Source: Bacillus sp. JCM 19058 (lineage in GTDB: Bacteria; Bacillota; Bacilli; Bacillales_H; Bacillaceae_D). Taken from it: 9,494 bases of DNA. This document shows positions 1-6,650 of this stretch, piece after piece. Location: positions 1 to 9,494 of the forward strand of contig BAXO01000133.1 in NCBI GenBank assembly GCA_001310555.1. The letters run 5' to 3'. The notes under the pieces were generated by a model that was not told where the DNA came from, made no database searches, and worked only from the letters and a program-made list of their open reading frames with translations. The translations under genes were made by a program, and so were the position numbers. The stretch's first letter is position 1; each line of letters starts with the position of its first letter.

Positions 1-37
1 ATGAAATTGACTCTGTATTAAATCACCAAAAAGTAGA

Positions 38-1002
38 TTATTTTCGAAGGGAGTATATCTTTGGGGCTAACTCAATCAGTTCATTACTGTTAACATCTTT
101 AATAACCTGATACCATTCTTCGTTTATAGTTTGAGGGGATATTGCTCCAGCTATTGCAGATCCCATTGATGCTACTGAGTCAGTATCTCCTCCGAGATTT
201 GCTGCCAATAAAGTTGTTTTTTTCTGCAGACTGGGTTAAAATAGCAAAATTTATGCTAATGCGACGATGTTTGGTGTTTCCCATGGCATATACTTATCCT
301 TGATAAATTCCAAAGATAAAAACCTGTGACTCGATAGTTCTTCATATACACGTAAAATTAGATCAGCTACACTCTCATCAGAAGATGAAGGACGGTATTT
401 TTCTGCAATCCTAGCAGCCAAAACAGCGTGTTGTAGTATTTCATTAGGTTGCTTTTCATCGATGGCTGCGGAAATTGCTCCAGCTATTGCGCTAGCGCTG
501 CAAATTGCAATTCTTCCTCCATGCGTAGGAATACTAGCTTCAAAAACACTTGAAACTAAATCATTTAATCTTTGAGTAGAGTATAGCGCACCAATTGGCG
601 CTGCACGCATTGCCGCTCCACAGCCGTCTCCTTCAAATGCCACTCTTTTTGGATCACCAATTTGTTGAAATTTCCCTAGAAGCAATGTTGGCCGGTTTGA
701 TTTTTTACAGTGCATTAATTCTTCCCCGACGGGAACATGTGTAATTTCCCCATTTCTTGCTATTACTCTAGCGATAGAAATTGTTTGTTCAGTATCATCC
801 GTTGTCTCTCCAAACCTCCACAAATAATGTCTATCCTTATATCGTGGCATGACGCTACCTGGTTCACCTTGCAAGCCATTAATGCCTTCTGGAAACCATT
901 GTTTAATTTCCTTGAAATTTAAAGACTCTGTTTGTTTACCAATTGCATCCCTGTTACGACCCCTTTAAAACAACCAATGGTTCTAAGTAAGGCATCAACC
1001 AT
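38..1002 (-). pseudogene. ADP-ribosylglycohydrolase family protein, frameshifted
   Basis: This is a Pfam ADP_ribosyl_GH-type (DraG/ARH-like) protein; the family uses two metal ions to remove ADP-ribose from proteins or small molecules. The gene reads through in three frames. Repaired, it gives about 321 residues, a normal length for the family. Visible family marks are GVVTGDAIG near residue 14, the metal-binding TDDTEQT at 68-74, GCGAAMRAAPIGAL at 127-140, a THGG/SAxAIAGA segment at 160-176, and the second metal site GGDTDS at 271-276. The ATG at 1002 is chosen because it restores the N-terminal GDAxG motif and follows a good ribosome binding site. Three indels are needed: a missing G in the C-run at 949-951, a missing base near 250-254, and an extra base in the T7 run at 217-223. 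The longest unbroken piece is 251-874. All metal ligands remain, so the breaks look recent or artefactual. The substrate cannot be told. B. subtilis has phoP-phoR at this place. Confidence 0.85.
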
Positions 1003-1010
1003 TATATAAG

Positions 1011-1018
1011 CCACCCCT
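1011..1018 (-). promoter_or_regulatory. Ribosome binding site of the ADP-ribosylglycohydrolase gene
   Basis: The minus strand reads AGGGGTGG eight bases before the ATG at 1002. This supports that ATG as the true start, upstream of a G-run frameshift, rather than the internal ATG at 874. Confidence 0.6.
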
Positions 1019-1045
1019 TTAAGCTTTCAAACTTTTGTATCCTTC

Positions 1046-1059
1046 TGTACAATTGTACA
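1046..1059. promoter_or_regulatory. Perfect 14-bp palindrome, candidate operator
   Basis: TGTACAATTGTACA is its own reverse complement. It lies about 44 bp upstream of the ADP-ribosylglycohydrolase start, inside AT-rich DNA where that gene's promoter should be. Perfect palindromes of this size at this distance are typical dimeric repressor sites, for example of GntR or LacI type. I cannot assign a regulator, and no convincing -35/-10 pair is seen beside it. Confidence 0.4.
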
Positions 1060-1276
1060 TTTATCATTTTTATTTCGAAATTTATTTTTATAGCTGAATC
1101 ATTAAGTTAACAGTCGGTCAATAATTATCAAATAGATATTCGACAACTATTTACAAATAGTAAATCTACACCACCGGGCGCGGTTCGAAGCGATGGCCCC
1201 AATCCTCGGACTGCTTCGTGTACGGCTAGCAAGAAACTTAGGAGACCTCACCAAGTGGCTGGCCTCAAAGCGACGG

Positions 1277-2368
1277 TCACGTTGACACAAATACATCCGT
1301 CGCAAAACCTCTCCTTATACAGAAATGGTCCGTGCTAAAGACAAAAAAATCAAAGCCACTCCGGGAATTCTCTCTCGAAGTGGCTTTATTGTTAAGTTCA
1401 AAAGGCGTGAGTTTTTTTCTATGTTTATTCCTTTGGCAGAGCTCCATGACTGCACGCACAGATTGCACAGATTGAGCAAACTGCTCCTTCTCAGCAGCGG
1501 TTAAATCGAGCTCGATTACTTTCTCGATCCCGTCTCCGCCAAGAATGGTTGGCACACCGACGTATAAATCCTCGTAGCCATATTCACCCTCAAGATAAGC
1601 GATCGTTGGCAAAATCCGCTTCTTGTCTTTAACAATCGCTTCCACCATTTGCGTTAAAGCTGCTGCAGGCGCATAATAAGCACTGCCATTCCCTAGTAGG
1701 CCGACAATCTCGCCACCGCCTTTACGCGTACGTTCGACAATTGCATCTAGACGTTCCTGTGGAATTAGCTTTTCCAGCGGAATTCCGCCTGCATAAGAGT
1801 AGCGAATTAGTGGAACCATGTCGTCTCCATGTCCACCAAGGACAAATCCGGTTATATCTTCAACGGAAATGTTTAGCTCCTGAGCTACAAATGTTCGGAA
1901 GCGGGCAGTGTCCAAGACTCCTGATTGTCCGATGACACGGTTTTTCGGGAAGCCGGATTCCTTGTAAACCGTATATGTCATTGCATCGGCTGGATTTGTC
2001 AGCACAATAATATAACAATCCGGCGAATGCTTGACCACTTCTTTTGTCACCGACTTCATGATTGAAGCATTCGTGTTCACTAAATCATCGCGACTCATCC
2101 CCGGCTTCCGGGCGATCCCGGCAGTAATGACAACAACATCAGAGCCTGCTGTATCTTCATATGCCGACGTCCCAATCACGTTTGCATCGACGCCTTGGAC
2201 AGGCGTTGATTCAAGCATATCCAACGCTTTTCCTTTCGTAGGCCCTTCCATTTGAGGAATATCGACGAGCACTACATCGCCAAGCTCCTTTTGCGCTACC
2301 ATCAATGCGGTTGTCGCACCCGTAAAGCCGCCACCGATTACAGAAATTTTCCTACGTTTAATCGCCAT
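1277..2368 (-). CDS. mdh: Malate dehydrogenase (C-terminus altered by a frameshift)
   Basis: NAD-dependent malate dehydrogenase of the LDH-like type converts malate to oxaloacetate in the TCA cycle. The protein opens with the Rossmann motif [10 protein letters not shown] (residues 12-21), with an NAD-binding Asp at 36 (LVDI). It carries substrate arginines R87 and R93 in [11 protein letters not shown], the TNPADAMT loop (N125), the D153/R156 pair and the catalytic H180 in GGHGDD. As read it has 363 residues, while the family has about 312. The excess follows VRAVMEL and is translated through the terminator. One missing base near 1436-1441 would change the end to MELLPKE and stop at 1425-1427, giving 314 residues. 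I therefore take 1425-2368 as the native gene. The start has an AGGAGTG ribosome binding site. It follows icd by 76 bp with a hairpin between. Catalytic residues are all intact. Confidence 0.95.
   Translation of the reverse strand: MAIKRRKISVIGGGFTGATTALMVAQKELGDVVLVDIPQMEGPTKGKALDMLESTPVQGVDANVIGTSAYEDTAGSDVVVITAGIARKPGMSRDDLVNTNASIMKSVTKEVVKHSPDCYIIVLTNPADAMTYTVYKESGFPKNRVIGQSGVLDTARFRTFVAQELNISVEDITGFVLGGHGDDMVPLIRYSYAGGIPLEKLIPQERLDAIVERTRKGGGEIVGLLGNGSAYYAPAAALTQMVEAIVKDKKRILPTIAYLEGEYGYEDLYVGVPTILGGDGIEKVIELDLTAAEKEQFAQSVQSVRAVMELCQRNKHRKKLTPFELNNKATSRENSRSGFDFFVFSTDHFCIRRGFATDVFVST
1343..1387 (-). terminator. Intrinsic terminator of the citZ-icd-mdh unit
   Basis: On the minus strand AAAGCCACT pairs perfectly with AGTGGCTTT (9 bp, 18-nt loop), followed by GA and seven T residues. 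It starts 37 nt after the inferred native mdh stop (TAA at 1425-1427). As read, the mdh frame runs through this terminator, which is good evidence that the extended C-terminus is not genuine. Confidence 0.85.
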
Positions 2369-2402
2369 CGCTTGTTCACTCCTGTTTGTTTTTCTAAACA
2401 GT

Positions 2403-2431
2403 AAAAACGCATGCGCCTATAAAAAGGCGCA
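2403..2431 (-). terminator. Terminator-like hairpin between icd and mdh
   Basis: The minus strand has TGCGCC paired with GGCGCA (6 bp, 8-nt loop at 2418-2425), then TGCG and five T residues. It starts 14 nt after the icd stop, inside what should be a cotranscribed unit. It could reduce read-through into mdh or act as an mRNA processing or stability element. The four bases between stem and T-run make it a weak terminator. Confidence 0.5.
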
Positions 2432-2444
2432 GCGTCACATCGTC

Positions 2445-3715
2445 TTAAAGATTCTTGATTAACTCATCGGCAAAGCCAGAGCATTTCACTTCAGTCGCAC
2501 CATCCATTAGACGAGCAAAGTCATAAGTGACGACCTTGCTTCCGATCGTTTTGTCCATGGAAGCCATGATGAGATCAGCAGCTTCATTCCAGCCGAGGTG
2601 ACGTAGCATCAGCTCACCGGAAAGCAAAACAGATGAAGGGTTCACTTTATCTTGCCCTGCATATTTTGGTGCAGTGCCATGAGTAGCCTCAAAAATAGCA
2701 TGTCCAGTTTCGTAATTGATATTTGCACCTGGTGCAATACCGATACCACCAACTTGGGCAGCGAGAGCGTCAGAAATATAATCGCCGTTCAAGTTCATCG
2801 TTGCTACGACATCGAATTCCTTCGGTCGCGTTAAAATTTGTTGTAAGAAAATATCGGCAATGACTTCCTTAACGATAATTTTCCCTTTAGCCTCTGCGTC
2901 AGCCTGAGCTTTGTCAGCTGCTGCTCTACCGCTTTCCTCAGCGATCCGATCATACTGTGCCCAAGTAAACACTTTATCGCCAAACTCGCGCTCTGCTACT
3001 TCAAAGCCCCATTTTTTTTAAAGGCGCCTTCGGTAAATTTCATAATGTTTCCTTTATGGACGAGGGTCAGGCTCTTCCGACCTTCGTCAAGCGTATACTG
3101 AAGCGCTGCGCGGACAAGGCGTTCCGTTCCTTCTTTTGACACAGGCTTGATTCCGATTCCAGACGTTTCTGGGAAACGAATTTTGTTAGCACCCATTTCG
3201 TGCTGCAGAAAATCAATCAGCTTCTTTACTTCCTCTGAGCCTTCCTCATATTCGATTCCTGCGTAAATATCCTCTGAGTTTTCGCGGAAGATGACCATAT
3301 CCGTATCCTCTGGGCGTTTCACTGGTGATGGGACTCCTTGAAAATAACGGACAGGACGCAAGCAAGTATACAGATCAAGCTCCTGACGAAGCGCTACATT
3401 TAACGAGCGAATACCTCCACCAACTGGAGTAGTTAAAGGCCCCTTAATCGCAATCATATACTTACGGACAGCGTCGAGCGTTTCATCCGGAAGCCAGCTG
3501 CCTGTTTCATTGAAAGCTTTTTCTCCAGCCAATATTTCCTTCCATTCGATTTTTCTTTCTCCATTATATGCCTTTTCTACAGCTGCATCTAAAACGCGTG
3601 ATGCGGCAGCCCAAATATCAGGGCCTGTCCCATCCCCTTCGATAAATGGAACGATTGGATGATTCGGTACGTTTAATACCCCATTGTCTACTTGAATGAC
3701 TTCCCCATTTGCCAT
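2445..3715 (-). pseudogene. icd: NADP-dependent isocitrate dehydrogenase, frameshifted
   Basis: Isocitrate dehydrogenase oxidatively decarboxylates isocitrate to 2-oxoglutarate, usually with NADP. The N-terminal part (2996-3715, 239 residues) contains [11 protein letters not shown] (25-35), the substrate loop with S104 in [14 protein letters not shown]110, R120 and R144, Y151 in NSEDIYAG, and K221 in HKGNIMK. The remainder (to 2445) contains [15 protein letters not shown], the nucleotide-binding [11 protein letters not shown] and [11 protein letters not shown]. The two parts are in different frames. The break is at a run of eight A (plus 3012-3019 as T): FTEGAFKK is followed by a shifted reading, whereas removing two A (or adding one) gives [13 protein letters not shown] and about 422-423 residues, matching B. 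subtilis Icd. The start ATG has a near-ideal AAGGAGGT site. It lies between citZ and mdh. Active-site residues are intact, so the break is either a sequence error or very recent. Confidence 0.93.
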
Positions 3716-3902
3716 GAATAATTACCTCCTTAAAATATAAACCCTTTCGGAAAGTTTGTTTTCAGCCTAGCGGAAACCAATAATGTTCTCTTCCGATCGT
3801 CTGTCCTTAACAAAATTCCCACCCATCCAGCTTATCAGAATTTAGTAGCGGATGGAATCCTATGTACAGAGAGTTCACTCTCAAGTACTCCGTGTTCAAA
3901 AA

Positions 3903-5016
3903 TTAACGCTCATCGATTGGAATATAGGTTTGATTTGTCGGTCCGACATATTCGGCTCGAGGGCGAATGAGACGATTATTGCTGTATTGCTCCAAAATAT
4001 GAGCCAGCCAGCCTGAAGATCGACTAACAGCAAAAATCGGCGTAAAGAGATCATGATCGATACCGAGGCTATGATAAACACTCGCTGAGAAGAAATCGAC
4101 ATTAGCATAAGCCTTTTTCATTTGTGACGATGTCTTCGATCTTCACCGACATGTCATACCATTTCGTTTCACCAGTAATTTTCGTCAGGCGTTTAGACAT
4201 CTCTCGCAAATGTTTGGCACGCGGATCGCCATTTTTGTAAACGCGATGACCAAATCCCATAATTTTTTTCCTTGTTGTCGAGCGCTTTGCGAATGTATGA
4301 CTCAACGTTTTCGACTTCACCAATATCGTTAAGCATTTTCATGACCGCCTCATTCGCTCCTCCGTGAAGAGGCCCTTTTAAGGCGCCAATTGCCGCCGTC
4401 AAACCCGAGTAGACATCCGATAAAGTCGCTACACAAACGCGTGCTGTAAACGTCGAAGCATTCAGCTCATGATCGGCGTGAAGAACTAGCGCTTTATTAA
4501 AAGCCGCAATCGCAATTTCGTCTGGTTCCTCGCCGTTCAGCATATAAAGGAAATTAGCTGCAAAGCCTAAGTCGGAACGAGGAGCAACTGGTTCTTTGCC
4601 TTCTCGCAATCGTGAAAACGTTGTTACGATTGTCGGTATTTTCGCTTGAAGCTTCAAAGCCTTTAGGAAATTCGCATTTGTATTCATTACTTCGGCATCT
4701 TCGTCGTATAGACTAGGCTAGAAACAGCTGTACGTAAGGCTGACATTGGGTGCACCTTATCTATTGGGTAAGTCTTCATTTGTTCAATTATTTCCTGAGG
4801 AATTTCGGCGTGCGAGGCGAGTTCAGCAGTAAATTGAATTAGCTCTTCTTTTTTAGGCAGCCGGCCATTCCAAAGCAAGAATACGACCTCTTCAAAGCTT
4901 GCATTGTCGGCCAAATCGTCAATATTATATCCTTGGTAAGTTAGGACACTCTCGATAATCGAGCTTACGCTTGATGTTGTTGCTACTATCCCTTCTAGTC
5001 CACGAGTCAAACTCAC
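3903..5016 (-). pseudogene. citZ: Citrate synthase, three frameshifts
   Basis: Type I-like citrate synthase of the Bacillus CitZ group condenses acetyl-CoA and oxaloacetate to citrate. Four consecutive frames cover the protein end to end: 4687-5016, 4271-4686, about 4119-4262, and 3903-4113. Repair gives 370-371 residues against 372 in B. subtilis. Catalytic residues are present: H218 in [10 protein letters not shown]257 in GFGHRVYK and the Asp near 307-308 in [15 protein letters not shown]. Indels are one missing base at 4713-4714 (restores [12 protein letters not shown]), one extra in the T7 run at 4263-4269 (restores [10 protein letters not shown]), and one extra or two missing in the T5 run at 4114-4118. 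The start is GTG at 5016 with an AAGGAG site. It is followed by icd after 187 bp, a gap in which I see no decisive promoter or terminator. No degraded or substituted active-site residue was noticed. Confidence 0.93.
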
Positions 5017-5078
5017 GTTAACATCTCCTTCTCATGATTTCTTTCGCTTTTACATAATTAGAGGTTGTTCAAAAAGCC

Positions 5079-5098
5079 GACGGATAATTCCTTCCGTC
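5079..5098 (-). terminator. Terminator-like hairpin in the citZ leader
   Basis: On the minus strand GACGGA and TCCGTC form a perfect 6-bp stem with an 8-nt loop, followed by GGCTTTTTG. It lies about 60 nt before the citZ start and downstream of the promoter candidate at 5447-5476. It could be a weak terminator of upstream transcription, an attenuator for citZ, or the end of a repeat element. Confidence 0.35.
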
Positions 5099-5446
5099 CA
5101 TCGTCAATGCACTCATAGAAACCGGCAAAGCACCGGTCCTCTGACGCAATTGCAGCTTTGCGTATGGATGAACTAAGCTGAACAGCCGTTCCGAACGGTA
5201 TTCAACCTTTAGACAACGGCGCTCGACTATCGTTAAGCTCTTATTGATTCAACACGTCCGATAGTAACTGCTTACATTTCCCAGCCAAAACCGAGTGATT
5301 AAGTATGTAAAATGGGGTTTCCTCATCACCATGATGATTCATTGAACCAATCGGGGCTGTATGGGCAGTCTTCTCCACCTCTAGCCCTGCTACACTTATT
5401 AGGAGAGAAAGCGCCCCGTTCATTTGGGATAAAGACCACAAGTTAC

Positions 5447-5476
5447 ATTATAAACATTTTTTTTAGCTTTTGTGAA
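5447..5476 (-). promoter_or_regulatory. Candidate sigma-A promoter for the citZ unit
   Basis: The minus strand has TTCACA (5471-5476) and a perfect TATAAT (5447-5452) separated by 18 bp, in AT-rich DNA. It is the best -35/-10 pair I found upstream of citZ. If used, the citZ mRNA would carry an untranslated leader of about 420 nt. Confidence 0.45.
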
Positions 5477-5501
5477 TGTTTAACCCTTAACTATTTGTTT
5501 T

Positions 5502-5515
5502 TGTCACAAATGACA
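5502..5515. promoter_or_regulatory. Short palindrome upstream of the citZ promoter candidate
   Basis: TGTCA and TGACA are separated by CAAA, 25 bp upstream of the -35 hexamer and just after the ytwI stop. It is placed like an activator or repressor site. It does not match the Fnr or Rex consensus well, and on the minus strand it is followed by A rather than T residues, so it is not a terminator. Confidence 0.25.
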
Positions 5516-5525
5516 CGATAGCTGT

Positions 5526-5998
5526 TTAGCCTCCTAGGTTGATGAAATATTGAAATACCTTCATCGCAAAATAAGCGATTCCCGCTCCGATTAAAGGGCC
5601 TACTGCCACACCATTAAACAAAGTCACTGCTAATATTGTACCAAAAACAAGCGCTGTTGTAATATGAGGATCCGTTTTTAGCAAATCGATACCATTAGAA
5701 GCAATAATTGCCACTAAGATTCCTGATGCTAAAGCTATCCAGGCGTAGGAGGAACGGATGCTTCGCCAAGCTGCTTAAAACCAATTTCTCCAGTGACGAT
5801 CGGAGTCAATACGGCAATTGTTATAACTGTTACTCCAATATTTATTCCTTTTTGCTGAAACAACGGGAAGAGCCTATCGCCTAATCCACTCCATTTGACT
5901 ATAAGTAAGAAGCCAACTGCAATAAGCAAGGACTGGTTTTTTGCAAAAATCGCAATAAGAAGTAAAATGAGCATAAATAATGTTGCCTGTGAAACCAC
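5526..5998 (-). pseudogene. ytwI: DUF441 family membrane protein (YtwI-like), frameshifted
   Basis: A small multi-pass membrane protein of the DUF441 family; its function is unknown. The N-terminal part has hydrophobic stretches LFMLILLLIAIFA and LLIAVGFLLIVKW and the conserved FAKNQSLL, KGINIGVTVITIAVLTPI and TGEIGFKQLGEA. The C-terminal part has NGIDLLKTDPHITTALVFGT and GVAVGPLIGAGIAYF. The two parts are in different frames, joined near 5757-5759. One missing base there would read GEA-x-RSSYAWIALASGI and gives about 157 residues, close to the usual ~154. I prefer the GTG at 5998 as start because AAAGGGA at 6008-6014 lies nine bases before it; the ATG at 6004 would be only three bases away. 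In B. subtilis ytwI likewise sits directly before citZ, but there ytvI precedes it; here it does not. Confidence 0.88.
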
Positions 5999-6007
5999 CT
6001 TCATCAG

Positions 6008-6014
6008 TCCCTTT
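6008..6014 (-). promoter_or_regulatory. Ribosome binding site that decides the ytwI start
   Basis: AAAGGGA on the minus strand is nine bases from the GTG at 5998 and three from the ATG at 6004, so the GTG start is preferred. Confidence 0.5.
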
Positions 6015-6034
6015 CTCTGTACGCCTAAAAGCAA

Positions 6035-6161
6035 GGGTTCCTAATTGTCCCGCCTAGCAGTCTGGAACAATCCACCTGCGCTATTCGTTCACCTAACACA
6101 CTAAGTAGCATACGCAATTTGAAGACGTTTGACACACAAGTATGACCCCAACTAAGTTGAG
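6035..6161. other. Unassigned gap where ytvI would be expected
   Basis: The 127 bp between the end of fxsA and the start region of ytwI carry no recognisable gene. B. subtilis has ytvI, a ~370-residue AI-2E family membrane protein gene, at this position. A stop-free minus-strand reading crosses the gap (about 64 codons, 6025-6219) and overlaps the fxsA end. It has no hydrophobic segments resembling YtvI, so it is not a remnant of that gene that I can support. No clear terminator or promoter is seen. Confidence 0.5.
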
Positions 6162-6560
6162 TCAACGCCGGCGAGACATAACGACAAAATTTCTTCCCTT
6201 CATCATGTGATACATCCATTTTAAGAGCAAAGCCTTCGCCAATAAGCGACTCTTAGGAATTAATAATAGTAAACCGAGGATATCCGTCAAAAAAACCCGG
6301 TACTATCAGGCGAGCCCACCGATAATAATACAAATACCGTCAAGGAGCACTTGATCTGGAATCTGTCCTTTTTGTAGCTGCAGGCGAGCAAGACGAAGCG
6401 CTTGCAGCCCTTCCCGTTTAGCAAACCATACTCCTAATATCCCTGTCAGGACAATTAACAGCAGTGTCGGCCATACGCCGATATATTGACCAACGACAAT
6501 GAGCAGAACAATCTCCACGATAGGAGGAATAATTAGCAAAAGTAAGAAAAACCTTGACAT
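6162..6560 (-). pseudogene. fxsA: FxsA family membrane protein with two compensating indels
   Basis: FxsA is a small cytoplasmic-membrane protein; in E. coli it is named for relieving F-plasmid exclusion of phage T7, and its cellular role is not settled. As read, translation stops after 84 residues at TGA-TAG (6303-6308). The frame then continues unbroken to a stop at 6162 with a typical FxsA tail (LTDILGLLLLIPKSR, ending in a basic RRR). Inserting one base at the TGA and removing one from the seven-A run at 6289-6295 changes the garbled AxxYRVFLTD into ALIVPGFLTD. That is the most conserved FxsA motif, and the result is 132 residues, the normal length. Membrane segments lie near residues 4-24, 28-46 and 74-101. 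The start ATG has GAGGTGAG upstream. A strong terminator separates it from pyk. Confidence 0.85.
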
Positions 6561-6595
6561 ACGTTCTCACCTCAAGATGCCTCTTCCGGTTAGAA

Positions 6596-6605
6596 GAAAC
6601 GTTTC
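6596..6605. promoter_or_regulatory. 10-bp palindrome between the pyk terminator and fxsA
   Basis: GAAACGTTTC is a perfect palindrome 36 bp upstream of the fxsA start. It resembles the core of a catabolite-responsive element (CcpA site) but lacks the extra central base and flanking match of the consensus, so I treat it only as a possible operator. Confidence 0.25.
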
Positions 6606-6614
6606 GATTGCTGG

Positions 6615-6639
6615 AAAAAGAGAAGGGTACCCCCTTCTC
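6615..6639 (-). terminator. Intrinsic terminator of pfkA-pyk
   Basis: On the minus strand GAGAAGGG pairs with CCCTTCTC (8 bp perfect, loop GGTA), followed at once by five T residues. It lies 11 bp after the pyk stop and should end the glycolytic transcription unit. Confidence 0.9.
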
Positions 6640-6650
6640 CTCAACCTTTA

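Larger units (their letters stand above)
1003..1424. other. Intergenic region of two compositions
   Basis: Between the ADP-ribosylglycohydrolase start and the inferred native stop of mdh. The part next to the glycohydrolase is very AT-rich: positions 1021-1140 have 28 G/C in 120 bases (23%). They hold the palindrome at 1046-1059. Positions 1171-1290 abruptly reach 71 G/C in 120 (59%). A palindrome, ACTATTT-AC-AAATAGT (1146-1161), sits near the boundary, and a hairpin GCGACGG/CCGTCGC (1270-1276 with 1297-1303) near the other side. The mdh terminator (1343-1387) follows. The GC-rich block has a stop-free minus-strand reading of about 50 codons that is arginine- and serine-rich, and I do not recognise it as any protein family. 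Confidence 0.6.
5017..5525. other. citZ upstream region, non-coding and hairpin-rich
   Basis: Between citZ and ytwI. Nearest ytwI it is AT-rich (5441-5520, 20 G/C of 80) and holds a promoter candidate and a small palindrome. Positions 5081-5240 are 50% G/C and hold three short inverted repeats: GACGGA/TCCGTC (5079-5084, 5093-5098), ACCGG/CCGGT (5121-5125, 5133-5137) and CCGTT/AACGG (5186-5190, 5194-5198). Two stop-free minus-strand readings exist. One ends at 5241 (up to 66 codons from a TTG at 5441); the other, about 55 codons with no early start codon, ends at 5069. Neither has a ribosome binding site, and I recognise neither as a family, so I do not call genes here. Part may be a dispersed repeat: the segment begins with GAGGTTGTTCAAAAAG at 5061, an end sequence I associate, from memory only, with mobile repeats of Bacillaceae. 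Confidence 0.5.

Noticed and set aside
1741..2255. Plus-strand open frames inside mdh
   Set aside because: They lie opposite a well-supported gene, lack ribosome binding sites and show no family motif. The same holds for plus-strand frames opposite icd, pyk and pfkA.
3716..3902. Possible promoter or terminator between citZ and icd
   Set aside because: There are small inverted repeats (GAGAG/CTCTC near 3871-3884) and a TATATT before the icd ribosome binding site. There is no T-run after a stem and no properly spaced -35 element.
3896..4108. A 70-codon minus-strand frame in the citZ 3' region
   Set aside because: It is an out-of-frame reading of the citrate synthase C-terminal region, whose true frame ends at 3903.
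5241..5441. A 66-codon minus-strand reading between ytwI and citZ
   Set aside because: It begins with a TTG that coincides with the expected transcription start of the promoter candidate. It has no ribosome binding site, and the internal ATG at 5423 lacks one too. I recognise no family. It could be a gene remnant but is not supportable as a gene.
6025..6219. A 64-codon minus-strand reading between fxsA and ytwI
   Set aside because: It overlaps the inferred fxsA tail in another frame, has no ribosome binding site and matches no family known to me.
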